Below, piece after piece: positions 46,615-59,169 of a stretch of DNA of 64,000 nt. This DNA comes from Schistocephalus solidus (taxonomy: Eukaryota; Platyhelminthes; Cestoda; Diphyllobothriidea; Diphyllobothriidae): positions 18,036 to 82,035 of the forward strand of contig WEDG01007282.1 of the NCBI GenBank assembly GCA_017591395.1. Reading direction: 5' to 3'. The first letter of the stretch is position 1. Each line of letters starts with the position of its first letter. The notes beneath the pieces are model-generated. The model was not told where the DNA came from and did no database searches. It saw only the letters and a list, made by a program, of their open reading frames with translations. Position numbers and translations under genes: made by a program.

Positions 46615-48479
46615 ACCGTTCACGGCATCGACGCTCGTCAGGCACTTTTGTCAATACAAGGTCCAAAAAATTGGCTTGTTGCCCCTCGTGTATTTTGTCA
46701 ATAGACAGAACTTGTTGATTTAGGAAGCGTTTGTGTACTGCTTCTAGGAAGCGGGGATCGAATTTTTATTCCAAGCCTTGTGTTGAGCTCATATTCGAAT
46801 CGATATTTGGAGCGTTAAATTCAACCATAATCAGACATCGGATTGACAAGTAAACGCTTCGAAATAGCCTATCAGACTGCTGTCTGACTGCGGATCGTTT
46901 CGCGGTGGTCAACAGACCGTTCGGATCTCAATTTCTTGGGACCCCGGTGGTCTCACAGGGAGCCAGATGGTTTCAGTTTTGCACGCGAGCTTTTGAGTTT
47001 TTTTCTGGCACGAGCAGGTCATGTCTGGTATAAGTCAGCATATCCCCACCTTGACGTCCTGCTTTATCCTTTCTGAATAACTGAAACCTAGAAGAGCAAC
47101 TTCACGATTGTCCACCTTCGTGGTCAGCCACGTTTCAGTTATGGCGATGATATCTGGTGAATTTTAGCATACGTATATCTTAAGTTCTTCTAATTTAGGG
47201 AGTAGGCTTTGGACATTGGCATATAAATTTTAGTTTATTTGTGTTTTGCAAACCGGCTATGTTACTGCCTTCGTCATTTGCGGCAGTAGGACCGACATTC
47301 GCACAGGATGTGTTCATATTCAAGATGCGTTGCATATCTCCGCTAACGAACTAGATTTTTTGTAGATTTTTGTATTGGATTAGTTGCCCGACCGTAAGAC
47401 TTTCGTCAGAATGACGGGCGTCCACCATAGAAAGGGTTTTTGTACTCAAACAGTCACTCCGTTTCTTATTACCATTCTCTTCTCTTCTTGTTCTTTCAAG
47501 TTCTCCAATTCCGCTTTGAGCGCCCTCCATTTCATTCTCTCTTGTACAGAGTAGTCCAATTGAAAAAAAATACACTTGTGATTGGGGACTCTCCCTGCTG
47601 CTCGCTCGAGTAGAAAGTCTCTCGGAAGTTTGTTTTCCAAAATTACCTTTAAAGGCCATGAATTATTTCTTTGAGTGTTTGTGTCATCATTACTATTTAG
47701 TCAGAGAAGTTAAAATACCCTAATTGTTTCTCCCTCTCTTATAATTTCACTCGAACACTCCTACAAGACAATAAAATCATCATTTATTCTACGCCTTGGG
47801 ATTTCGTTGGTTGATTCACGGAGCCCATTGACGATTATGCATTGTGAACTGTTCACAACATCTCTATCTAGGGGATTCTGTTGAAAACCTTTTCTTGCTG
47901 ATTTTGGGACTTCCCCAATACTGGCTTCAACGCCATTAGCTTAAGGATTCGTAAGAGTTGGTACTTCTGCTGTGGGTGCACTTATTATCGTCCTTTCGGT
48001 GGGTGAAATCTCTTCTATATTTGCCTCTGACGAAGCGTTTGTGTTCTGAAGACTATTTTCGTTAATTGCTACCTGCCGTGTTTCGTTTGACTTGTGCATT
48101 GTTATATCTTGACGAATATACTTGTATACCTTCGAATGCTTTTTTGGCGAGTTTGATATCATCCGCTCCGGGTTTTTGCAAACCGTCCCTGTGGTTTTAC
48201 TTTTCGTCTTTCTTTTATTCTGGAGGGTTTTATCGAGGCTCTGCATGACTACTCTTGACTGGTATCTTAGACACCACATTTTCAAATACTGTAACTTTGT
48301 TGTGTAGGTTGCCTCGTGCTCTACTCCATGTTATGCTAGGCTTAGATGATGGCAATCAATTCTCTGAAACAAGATTCTGCTGTACAAAGTTTTTAATAAT
48401 CCTGAATTCTTCTTCCAGTTGATTTAACTTCGAGCCTAGCGTTTGACTACCACCACAATAGTTTAACCCCGTAAGTTGG

Positions 48480-49050
48480 CTGCAATACATTTATAAGGAC
48501 TTTTAGAGCACTCCGCTGAGCGTGCGGGGATGGCACAGTCGATTGCGCGTCGGTCTCACAGCAAGTTTAGCTCGTGTATGCGCGATCCAATCATACATCC
48601 AGTCTGTCCTGTGTAGTTACAGGAACTGCATTTTGCATGGGATGCGATACACTAAACCCGATCGCTCACTAGGATTTAATTTTGTCTTTGATTCTCATGA
48701 CCTAAGTGCGCATGGTAGCTTTGGATCGGTGTGCAATTCAGACATCAAGTTCCGCAGCAATGCGCTCGGTCAGTTCTGACACGTCCGCGATGTATGGCAT
48801 TGAATGCAATACCGTAGGGGTTGGTTCTGGTTGGGTCCTCCACAGTGAAGACGTAGACATCAGCTTTTGAACGCCTTCGGATAGCCGTTCCGCGTACACT
48901 GGTCGTGGAGGTAACGGGCCTTACGTGCATTTTCCGCCAGGTTGCTGCAATGAATCTGGATGCGTTTGAACTGTGTTCTCACACAGCTTCGTTTTTGAAC
49001 AACCGGATGGTTGTTGCGAAACTTGTGAAGCTGTGTGATATTCGTCACTG
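48480..49050 (-). pseudogene. Third Penelope-like relic (RT end plus GIY-YIG)
   Basis: Minus strand. NNHPVVQKRSCVRTQFKRI followed by QIHCSNLAENARKARYLHD and RNGYPKAF (48,860-49,010) is the C-terminal end of a PLE reverse transcriptase. After frame changes, LVYRIPCK (about 48,655), CSSCNYTGQTG with SRIHE (about 48,560-48,640) and KLAVR form the GIY-YIG start and the conserved Arg. The RT catalytic part is not recognisable above 49,060. This explains a stretch near 48,530 that looks superficially tRNA-like. Confidence 0.75.
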
Positions 49051-49059
49051 TCCTGTAGA

Positions 49060-50685
49060 CAGCCCTTTATTTTACACCGTTGGGACGAAATAGAACAAAA
49101 ATGAATGTTACGATACTCACTCGTCGGGACATCTATAAGATATAATGTCTAATGTGTCGTGTGGGCAGATACATCAGCTGTCTTTGGATGGAAGATGAAA
49201 CTTACGGCGCTGACTGTCGTTGTGTTCTGAGTTTTGGCTTTATGGATATTATTTCTCATAGCTTTCAGTATTCTCCCCAACCAACGACGAAAAACGTCAA
49301 AATGAGCTGTCAGCAACTTAAAAAAACCAGTTCAGCTGAATCGCCTATCAAGTTGTTTACGTTTTCCACCTAGTGGCTGTGCCAAGTGACACAACTCCGT
49401 TTTCCTTAGGTACATGTGGCTGTGTTGTCACTTATCGTGATATATAAACTCAAAAGTGCTTTGCTAAAAGGCTCGGGTTTGAAGCACAAAGGTCATGTAG
49501 TTAGCTTGATGTTGAGCACCAAGTGCCAGTCCTAGTTAATGTTAAATTACGTAGCTGTCTGCTGGGCGCAGCACAGCTGCCTCAATAGAGGGAGTACGAT
49601 TCACCAAACAGTCGTTCAGTCAGACAATATCCCCCTCCTCCCCCCTGCAATTGGGGATGTATGTTTAGTGTCCCAGGAAGCGAACCTCTCGCTAGCCGGA
49701 AAGATCTCATTCACATTTTAAGTCAGAACCGTTTGAAAAACTTTATAAGTGAACGTGGGTGTTAAGGTTTTATTTCTAAATTTTTTAAGTGGAATTTGCG
49801 TGATGCGCGCTTGTAAAGCAAATTTTATGAGGTTTCCAAACTAAGTTGATGAATTTGATGTCGTTCAACGTCCCACCACCGCCACATTGCCACACGTTTC
49901 ACCTGTAGTGTACAAAAGCGTGAGAGGTCCCATTTCTTATAACTGAAGAAATTTAAGTTTTTACATTCCTCAAGAAAATAAAGATTAAATGTTTTGCGTC
50001 GATACTGACATAAGAGAAGACTGAACAACGGAAGATAACTTCGTCACATCTGGAGATGCTGCTCGCAGTTCCCAATCAGGCATGCATTTTCGAACCGAGT
50101 TTTAAGAATATACTTTTAAAGGTTGTGCTAGATCTACTTTTTGCACATGAAGATTTAAAAAAAGGTATCAGTGTCAGTAGATTTGAGAGAGATTTAAGTA
50201 AGTTAACTTTGAATTGCATATTTTGACATGTGAGCTGTGGTTTCAAATAAATAATATCTCGGGATGTTTACGAGGCCAATTGATATTAGCCAACTGCGTG
50301 GAAAATTGTTGAAAAAGAGCAGACAGTGAAAAAAACTAGTGATATTTAAGAGAAAACTACTGTCATCCTTGGAGTGGGGGGTTGTCCAACGGAGGGCAGC
50401 TCGAAGGTCACCTGGATATCACCAAAGTGCAAAAGATGCAGCCAGACACTCACTTGCTGGTTACAGAGTCCACCGAGTGATTTCAAGGCAGAAATATTCT
50501 CCCAGATCATCTTCGATCCGTTGCGGTTCAAAACAAGGGAAAACGGTTTAAGACCACATGGACTATGGCCGCCAGGTTTGCCTGATGCGAACGCTCATGG
50601 TGTTACCACGGTGTGCTGATAGTTAAGCTGGGAAGACCTCAGGGAAGTCAGAATTGTAATTATGGGAAAGTGCGAGCCCTTGAAT
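49060..50685. other. No gene recognised
   Basis: Mixed sequence between two retroelement relics. The GC-richer part at 50,370-50,640 has overlapping short open frames on both strands but no motif that I can name; it may be 5' debris of a LINE. The 60-codon frame at 49,539-49,721 (+) is unremarkable. Confidence 0.4.
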
Positions 50686-50689
50686 TAAA

Positions 50690-51360
50690 TTAATAAACAT
50701 AAATGTTACTCAAATATAGCTGGTAGCTTTATAAATACCTGTTTACTGATGTTGCCCTTGGAGCTTTCAGGTCGAGTTGTAGCCAGCACAATTATATCGA
50801 TCTAACTTTCGCTTTAAAAGCTTCCAGGGATTCCAACATAACGACAACGAGAGGAAGATTATTCCAAGCTTCGACTACTCTTTTGGGAAACAGTAATTTC
50901 GAGTGTCTAGCCTAGCTCCATTCACACGTAATTTGAGTGGATGACCTCTAAAGTCCGTCGTTATTGCTAACTCGAAGAAACTCTGGACGCGTTATATGCG
51001 GAATTTTAGTATCAGGTTTCCTCAAAGCTGTCGAAATCGCAAGGGAAAGATATTGAGATTCAACAGTTATTATTCACAAGGCTGTGAGTCATGTCCAAGA
51101 ACAAGTTTGGTTGCTCAGATTTGGACCTTTTCGAGGATGTTGATGTCCTTCGCTGCCCAGGGTATCCAACCTTGGTCTCCGACTGCGGTCGCACGAATTT
51201 TCCAAAGACTTGAGCGAAACAGTCGGTAGTGAAGGTTGCAAAAACTCGTTTAAAGAGGTACAGAATCGATATGGCGGACTTCGCTACCTTTGCGCAATGT
51301 AGGGAGGGTTAAAGCGAAGGCGAGATCCAGACTCCCAGGTCAAGGTTCCAGTGAAAGTTC
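50690..51360 (-). pseudogene. CR1-like LINE C-terminal fragment
   Basis: Minus strand, continuous homology with the C-terminal domain of the other CR1-like copies: LGVWISPSL (about 51,325), CAKVAKSAISILYLFKRVFA (about 51,250-51,310), QVFGKFVRPQ, DINILEKVQ, LNIFPLRFRQL, FRGHPLKLRVNGARLDTRNY and NNLPLVVVMLESLEAF (about 50,815-50,860). Several stops and one frameshift. The catalytic RT core is absent, so the copy is a 5'-truncated remnant. Confidence 0.85.
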
Positions 51361-51399
51361 AGGTTTGACAAAATTTGACTAACCGAACAGGCGTGACAC

Positions 51400-53925
51400 G
51401 AAGTTTAACGATAAAATTTCACAGTGCCTCTTAGGAGTGAAAAGACTACTTAACAAGTTATTTTGTACCACAGTATGGACATACCCAAAATTCAAATGTC
51501 CTTTGTAACAATTAATTCAATGTAAATTTCTGTAAACGAAAATAAAATTCATTTAATGGGATTTAAACTGACCTTGGACGCATTTAAGAAATGCTGGAAC
51601 TAAGAAAGAAAGTAAAATACATGGCAATTAAGAAAGCTTTGGGGAATATATGTCTTCTGTAAAGAATAAAAATAATGCAAATAAACATTTATTTACGCAA
51701 TAATTATTGGTGTGTATTAAATATCAATGTAAAATAAATAAATAAAATAAAATTATGTGGCTTCTCTGATCCTTTAAAAATGAATCAAATATATAATTAA
51801 AAGGAATTATGTGCAAAAATATTATGTTAATTTCAGTCATCGCAGCGAAAATATTCGGTCGTTCTTACCTTGCACAATAAGTATAATCCTTTGGGCTGAA
51901 TATAAAGGTAAATATAAAAAATGAAGTTTTGCAGAATAATTGAAGCTTAGTGTTTCTATTAATTTTGACACAGTTTTTTTTACAAAATAAGAAAACCCAA
52001 CGAGCATTTATGCTAATATTGACCCTTTCTATACAGGGATACTATAAGCATGATCATTAAATCCTCCATGACCGTGTTGAAGTTTGGGATGAGCATGATC
52101 ATTTCCGATACATTTAACAGGATAATTGTAAACAGCTTTTGCAACTGAATTGTATGTTTACCACATAACACTCGTTATCATAAGGAAAACTATGTCCGTG
52201 AAGAAAACGATCAATCAAGCAATTGTGCTTTCTATATATATATATTAGTTGGAGAACTGTATAGTGAACACTCCAAGATTAGTGGCAATTCCTGTATGAA
52301 CGAAGGAACCGATGAATCGCACGCCAGCAGTTTGTCACTTACATCGAATTTCGGAGTAGAAAGTAATAAGTATTAATGGATTTTATCGGAGAATCGCAAT
52401 ACCTACCAGTAAGTTCGTATGCTTTCTCGGCTATTTTGTCAAATTTAAATTAGAGGAAACATTAGAATTAGAGTGTATACTCGTGCACGCATTTAAATTA
52501 TTTAGTTAAATGCTGAAAGCGAATAACCTGACAAAGGGTAAATTTAGATGCTCACATAAGCAGAATAAAACATATTTTTTTTATATATTTCGAAGTCTTG
52601 GTGACTGAATTGCACATGTAAGTAAAGCTCAATTGCATAGGCGACAGTTCGATGAAATCGCAAAAGGGCAAAATAATTTGATACAAGCCTGCTAAAGTTG
52701 GAAGGCAACAAATTGCGTGCATATTTTGTCATTACGACCGAAATAAGCCAATAAGTATAAAGCAACTCAGGACGGAATAATTAAATGATTCCAAAATATA
52801 ATTAATTTAATTAAAACTCATTCTTTGCGCCACATTTATTGAAAACGATACTGTCAAACAGGAAATTTGAAACATTTATTACATTGGCAAACTAAGGCTG
52901 TCACCTAAGTCAAGTGACTGCTAATACCTCTAAGATTTAGAGAACTTATACGCTTTCTAAGATTGTTCCAGCTGAACGGTTAGGAGTGATAACCTATGCC
53001 AGTACCATTAGCTAAAAGGTTAGGCAAACATATTAAGTTTTTTAAGACGACACACGATGTTTGACTGATGGAAAACATGATAAGGAATTACCCCCAGCAA
53101 GAAGGAGCAGTTCTTTGACTAAAATAGCAAACCTTGTAAGACTTTCTGGGTGTATTTTATAATACAATTATCTTATCTTATCTTACCTAGACCTTTTCAA
53201 TTCTATAAAGTTTAAAACCATAGCAAATTACATTGACTAAAACTTTAATCGCTTTGCAACTTGTAAAATTACTGGTTATGATTAAATTTGTTGAACTGTA
53301 ACAAACTCTTTTTTGAAATGTCTGTAAAAAGTGAATGCCTGTGCACTTTTGCCAATGCCTGAAATAAGATGAAGACCCCTTGGGGGACAAATTAACAACA
53401 GCAATACTCAGAATGAAAATGTTCATAAATCACTTTTGGATGGGAATTGTTAACAGGAACTATTCTCCTCTGGCTTCTAAATATTTGTCCCTGTTCTTTG
53501 AAAATCAACATGTGAACTTAAATATTTGCTAAATACTACTTCAAAAGAAAATTGGGCGACCATCCGTTAGCTTTCGATAAATTCTCATCAGGTCTTTGCA
53601 TTTATATCACTGTGTAAATAAGTCAAATATGCGGATTAGTAGAACAAATTGTACGGTTGTCAGGGTGGGGGAAAGAAGGAGGAAAGAAACAAAATTGCTG
53701 TCTGTTTTCTGATCATCATTAGAAGTATGGCAGTCACCGAAAAAGGTAATTAGATTCGGGTGGCTGAATTGTTGGCTTACGGTTATGGTAATTGCGGCGC
53801 CTGTATTAAGTTTATTTAGGCGCACAGGACCCGTTATCGTAGTCTGATTGCAGCGTCTTCTGCCGTAGCTGACAGACACTGTCCAAGGAATTATGAAAAG
53901 CTTGAGGGGACCTTGTAAATTACCT
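51400..53925. other. AT-rich region with weak minus-strand exon candidates
   Basis: No recognised protein. On the minus strand, a 24-nt segment 52,407-52,430 (AEKAYELT in phase 1, donor gtaggt), a possible terminal exon 52,029-52,144 and a 27-nt segment 51,873-51,899 (AQRIILIVQ, donor gtaaga) have splice-like edges and keep one phase. The terminal candidate ends in a histidine-rich stretch CIGNDHAHPKLQHGHGGF then NDHAYSIPV and a stop. The 51,873 segment lies beyond that stop, no signal-peptide exon was found, and other frames are also open. Confidence 0.25.
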
Positions 53926-53929
53926 GGAA

Positions 53930-54520
53930 GTCTTATCTGGCATCAACACGATGATTCTGATCTATTATTTTCACGAGAATATATCTGTTTATAGTTCTTA
54001 TTTGACCCTTTCCTAGCAGTTCTGGACGGTGTTCTTTTTTCCATGACTTAGGCACCTTCTTAAGAGTTGGCTTGCTGCATCTCCTTGAAATCCAACACTG
54101 ATGAAAATTCATTTCTTTTTCGTTGTCACGGACGATTTGGTGGGTTTTTGGCCATGTTCTTAACAAAAACGATTTTGATATCCATTTTGTCAAAAATGCT
54201 TTCCAAAACTTTAAGCACTCCTTTGATGCTATCTGTCAAACAGATACTTTTCACCCTTGATGTCAAACAGGGCACTAAATTACGCTTAAAACGTTAACGG
54301 TATAAAACTTCAAAAACTAGGTATATTGCGTGGACCACTTCTCCTTACAATATACACCACGTCAAATATTCCTGTCCGACCTTCTACGCAAAACCACGTC
54401 CAGAAAAGGGAGCGACCCAGACTGTTTTTGTTCCAATTTAAATTGGATTGACGGGTCCACCTGATTAATGGTATCTATTAGAGCTGAAATGTTGATTTTT
54501 CAAATGTGCTCGCGAATAAT
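53930..54520 (-). pseudogene. Fourth Penelope-like relic (RT C-terminal part)
   Basis: Minus strand. ALIDTINQVDPSIQFKLEQK then SGSLPFLDVVLRRRSDRNI (54,380-54,500) is the PLE RT block downstream of the catalytic box. QNGYQNRF and a later block with FISVGFQGDAASQLLRRCLS continue the region between RT and endonuclease, with frame changes. The endonuclease is not recognised. The subfamily differs from the other PLE copies. Confidence 0.7.
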
Positions 54521-54524
54521 ATGT

Positions 54525-57500
54525 AAAGTCCTGACGGGCATTTAAAGAAAGCTAACGTTTGCCTGTCAAGTTGTTATTTGGATGTTTGCATGGGAATTTT
54601 AGCCGCTCTTAGCACTATTTGAGTAGAAATTAATACATAGAAGATAAGATTGTTATTTAATTTAAATTGGCAAAACGCATTAGCTAAATGGTTGAGTAGG
54701 AGCTTATCAGACCACCAGCTGTAGCTGGGCTTGACGCGAAAAACGAAATCCGTTCTTACATAGTTCCAATAATTTGCTTAAAATGTAAAATTCACTTTTT
54801 GTAAGAAGAACCATTTGCAATTATCATACGCGATTAGAGTAATAAACACTTTGGATTGATATTCAGCTATGCAGAAGAAAGATGATTTTCTGTGAGTTTA
54901 TTTGAACTTTGAGCAAAACATTCGTATATTTGAGGAAGATTACAATCTTAGACGTCCAAACATTTTTGTATCAGAACAAACCATATGTGGAGTCAGATGG
55001 TATAAGCACCTTTATTGGTACGCTTGAATTTGAAACGGTGTAAACTGAGTGCTTCTTAAACAACAACATCATATTTTGGATCAATGAGCATAGACACACC
55101 AGAAACAGCATTGATTCCACGAAATGACCATCTGATTCAACTGTGAACGATCAGAACAACGAACTCGACATATAGTTTCTATTGTTACGCAGCATTAATC
55201 TGAATCGCTAAAAGTTTGCTTTATCTTAATGAGAATTGAAGGACGCAAAAAAATGTATGAGGGCAAAAATTAAGCCAGTTGCCATTCCACATCATGGCAT
55301 GCATCATATAAATGAAAGCAAATTTAGTGGATGTCAATTTTTAATTTATACTTAAATTAACCTTTAGATTCAACAGCATAATTTGTTATAGGGCAAATTG
55401 ATTGGTAAAAAATTAAAATTCTGGCGCAGAAGGTTTGACTGAAACGCATCTAGATAAGGCAACGTGAACCTTAACCTCCCCATCAATTACACGGGGACGT
55501 TTATCTTTGTCAGAAAATGCTGTTTTGCATGACATACTTGCTCAATACACAAGTATGTATGATAAAAATATGGAAAAGAACAAATATTTGGTATTAACAT
55601 CTTTCCCATCCATTACAATGTTATGTTTAATAGACGATTTTTTGATAACCATTGCAATGGATTATAAATTAACCTATGGATTATCTTTTAAACCTGACGG
55701 GGCTCTTTCTTGCTTTGGAATTACTACGATTTTTTAAGCAAATGTACCAACACAGCTTTATTGTATAATTGCCCGTTGTATTAAATAATAAAAAAAATAT
55801 TGTAGGGTATATGAAGAAAAGTTAAAGGTTTAGACCAAAATCGTTCAGTGCGTCTCCAGTCCTGGATAAACTTTTATAGCTATAAAGAACTCAAAAGTTC
55901 AATTAATTTGAAAATATATTCGCATTTATCTATATTGGGTCATAAAAACTAAAAGGCTTTCCATAAAAAAATGATGCTCAATTTTGAGCCCAACAACTAT
56001 ACCTACCAGATAACCGCAAAAAGATTAAAGGCTTTGATGTTTGATATGCTTACCTGAGTACTTTATGCAAACTAACAAACAGCGAACAGCAAATCTTGTT
56101 TTATTTTTTCTGAGGTGTCATACGTTTTTCCCATTTATGCACCCATTTCATAGATCCTTTATATTTTTCACTGTAATGCGAATTTATAAAGTGTACTTCA
56201 GGAACGCACACGTAGGTTTCATTAAATACTTACCCTAGAGTATAGTGGTGAAAACTGCTTCTGAGAGTAATATTAAAGATGCATATAGAAGCTTTATATG
56301 CATTCGTACCACGTACAGTATAAAAAGTAAACTGCAATTTAATGTTTGTTTTAAAAAACGTCGAATTATTAACAATTAACAGAAAATTTAACTTTTGATT
56401 AAAGCTTGAAGGTGTGGTTAAATAAATACATATTGTTTTCCTTTGCAGCGAACCCTTTATCTAATTAAACTTACCCTAAGTTCCCTCTGGATATTAGAGA
56501 TTTCCAACATATGAATATGATATAGTATCCACTGCAGTAAATGTTTATTCATTTTATATGCAGAAACAAATATTTAATTTGAACCTTATTAAAGCAGTGT
56601 ATGAAAACTCGCGAGATTTACGTAAAGGTATCACGGAGACTTTTTTGGCATAAGTGAGTATATTTTTAGTTTTTGCGAGTTTCCCATGAATGTCCCAGTA
56701 AACACGTGGTTAGTGGTCTTGAAACGTAAATTACACAAATTATATACACGGATATACATTTTACCAAAAACATTGTTTATATCGCAACTCTATCTACTTA
56801 ATTCAAAGAATTGCAATTGTTTCTTTTTGCATTGTAAAGGGTTTTAAAGGGATTAGACGAAAAAAACACCTTTTTCTACACCTTTTTCTAATACTAGTTT
56901 TTCTACAAGTTTGGCTTAATTTTTTAAAAAATTGAAAGGTTATTAAGTCGGTTTCAATTGAAACACAAACTTTAAAATACGAAACGATTAACCTTGGCGG
57001 GACACGGTTTTATATGATAATGCAATCATGAAAAAACTGAAAAATATGACTTTCCTGGTTGCTCGTGAGACAGTTAGTTTTTTCGCAAACGGATGCATGC
57101 AATGACACAGGCAGTGATGATACGATTATTCATTCCAGCCCCGCAAGTGAAGAAGACGCTACCTGAAAGCCACACACAGCCATGGCTCAAGGAGTGTCCG
57201 CGCTGTCTCTCATCTGTGGGCACGTACAGTCGTTCGCCCTGTGTACGGTACTTTGAGATTCATTTCCTGCAATCTACCCCGGAATACTGCTTACACTGCT
57301 GGTTTTCATTTAATATCGTATTGTATTGACCCGACGATGAGTTACCAAAACATGGGAGTATTTTCAGAATTAATGTTAATCAAACACGTTAGCTGAGACA
57401 ATTGAATTTTCTCCGTTACCGATATTTTGCGCCTTATCCGCTTACATAAGAGATTTTCGTACCTTTTTTGTTTTCCTTCATCCATAGCACTCAAATGTAA

Positions 57501-58785
57501 CAAATAATTGATGACAAATGCAGGTTTTAATTTTTTCGATTTAAATATAATTTCTCTGCGCAGGTATACAGTTGAGCACACGTAGGAAAATAGAGAATAT
57601 CCTCAAAAAAATTCAAGTTTCTCCTGCAAACGTGTACTACGAAATAAAATTAAGGAAGTTTATTTTGTCTCTTAAAGAAAATGTACTAGTTTTCTTAAAA
57701 AAATGTGTTTTGTCGATATTTTCTGTAATATGTTTTCGGTCCAGATATCCAAACTCCATAATTGCAACCAAAAGTCTTTTTTTCAATACCACGCTTATCA
57801 CCAGGAATTATTTTTTTTAAAATTGCTAATCAGCTTACCCACATTTACCTTGTTAATTAAATTAAGACGTTTTAGATAAACAGTCGATAACTTCGCTCAT
57901 TCATTTGAACAGACTTATTACAAATTACGGTCATAGTGTCAACAATAGCATTAAAAAGGTGTGAAAAGTACGCCTTTAATACTTGCCGCTAATTTTATAT
58001 GTTATGTATGCAGATGAACTAAAACAATTCAGATTAAATTCGAACGACTAACCTTCGACGTTATTAACAAAGCCACATTAATATTTGAAAGCCATAAACG
58101 TAATGTTTGAGAAATCTATAACGGTTCACTTCATTTAGTATTATTAAGGGAGCAAATCGTGTTCTGACGTTTTGCGCTCCGATTTATTGTCCGGCCTCTT
58201 AATCGGATTAATAATCCTGATATATTTTGCTTTAAATGTTTGACCAAAAAAAGAAGGCTTTATTTTTTTACGGGATTCCATTACTTGCTGAACAATACTG
58301 AACGAATTTTACTTAATTGAGAATTTGAACATTCAGAGATATTTACCTCGGAATCTGACATCCTTTCTGGTAAAGCTGCAAGTATACCCCTCGTAGTATA
58401 AATTATGAATTTTAACAACGTCAAAAGAGGAAGATTTAGTTCACCGGAGTCGCACTTGAATGTGTCAAAATTAAATATTCACCGTATATAAAATTCTCAT
58501 AAAATTGAGAATGGTGCTAGATCAGGGCTGATTATTAATAATTTTCCATCCTGTACTGCATCAGAAATTTCAATTTACACCTCCGTCCAAATTCCCTTCC
58601 CATAATTCACCCAATTGAGACTTCGTGCTATAAAGACGACCAGAAACCCAGCTGTGGTAAACCGTAATTATACTCCCAAACAAATCCATAGGTTAAAAGA
58701 TTCAAAAGACGACTTTGTGAGCATAAGCGCTGGGTCAACGTCTTCTAGCAGCAGCAGAAGCGACTGCCATAAGTTTTAAGTAGCC
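54525..58785. other. AT-rich region with isolated exon-like segments
   Basis: No recognised protein domain. Exon-like segments with splice-type edges include a plus-strand 39-nt one at 55,514-55,552 (ENAVLHDILAQYT in phase 1, good acceptor and gtatgt donor) and a plus-strand terminal candidate near 56,457 (ANPLSN then stop). On the minus strand there is an 18-nt segment at 56,054-56,071 (VCIKYS). They do not chain into a gene model, and two minus candidates at 57,420-57,489 would need a 22-bp intron, so chance matches are clearly present here. Confidence 0.3.
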
Positions 58786-58789
58786 GGTA

Positions 58790-59050
58790 TTGTGCGCAAA
58801 AAAGTACCTCGAACAAGCTCCGCGCTTAGCTTTGCCAGCAACCGCTTAACAGCATGCATTCTCAAACGCCATCTCTGTCCTACACCATCCCCTGGAATGG
58901 CTCTAACGAACACTCACTGCCACATATCATACTATTTCTTATCACGCTGTTTCTTATCATCATCCCCATATGCACAACTCTCAGACAACCCACACAAATG
59001 GACGAATATTATAGATTTCATACTTTAAATTTTTTACTACGTTTCAACGT
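58790..59050 (+). repeat. C/A-rich dispersed repeat, diverged copy of 25,160-25,440
   Basis: Shares the start GCGCAAAAAAGTACCTCG then CAAGCTCCGCGCTTAG with 25,166-25,200 (GCACAAAAGTAT, CAAGCTCCGCACTTAG), then a C-rich stretch. Open frames in it are compositional. Function unknown. Confidence 0.5.
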
Positions 59051-59169
59051 TTTCCTTTAACTGTACTGGCCCGAAGAGAAGTTATTGATAGCAGCGATTA
59101 TGCTCACTTAGTCGTCTTTTGAATCATTTAACGGAAAATTTTGCAACTTTAAAATAATATGTTTTACCT

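Larger units (their letters stand above)
41060..48310 (-). pseudogene. CR1-like LINE, nearly full length, twice interrupted
   Basis: Minus strand, 5' to 3'. An ORF1-like region lies at 48,310-47,380, with PRDFLLERAAGRVPNHKCIF and SVQERMKWRALKAELENLKE. The AP endonuclease starts near 47,260: YANVQSLLPKLEELKIY, SPDIIAITETWLTTKV and TETIWLPVRPPGSQEIEI. It continues to about 46,615, is split by the LTR element, and resumes at 43,945 with CLPPLGKSDHVAIQWEYS, which holds the conserved SDH. The linker (KSLVFKARLCFE, NPKLFLYR) stops at 43,470, is split by a second insertion, and resumes at about 42,500 with ISQLFRSVFTREAKL. The RT gives ITEPIVLQKLLKLEE, TGPDVIPTTLFKEL and SLAAGRLPHEWKTEW (42,173-42,430), then a decayed catalytic box YADKINLL (about 41,730). 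The C-terminal domain gives KGVWITPSLKPSSYCSKVAK and LFPLNYRQIQGDL, to about 41,150. Many stops; inactive. Confidence 0.88.

Noticed and set aside
43940..46620. Target-site duplication of the gypsy element
   Set aside because: Flanks on the minus strand (AACGG and CAACAC) match only partly, so I do not claim one.
48520..48600. tRNA-like or SINE-like stretch on the plus strand (GGGGATGGCACAGTCGATTG)
   Set aside because: The same bases read on the minus strand are the GIY-YIG part of a Penelope-like relic, which explains them better.
57420..57489. Two adjacent minus-strand micro-exon candidates (21 and 27 nt)
   Set aside because: They would be separated by a 22-bp intron, too short to splice. 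They show that chance matches occur at this level of evidence.
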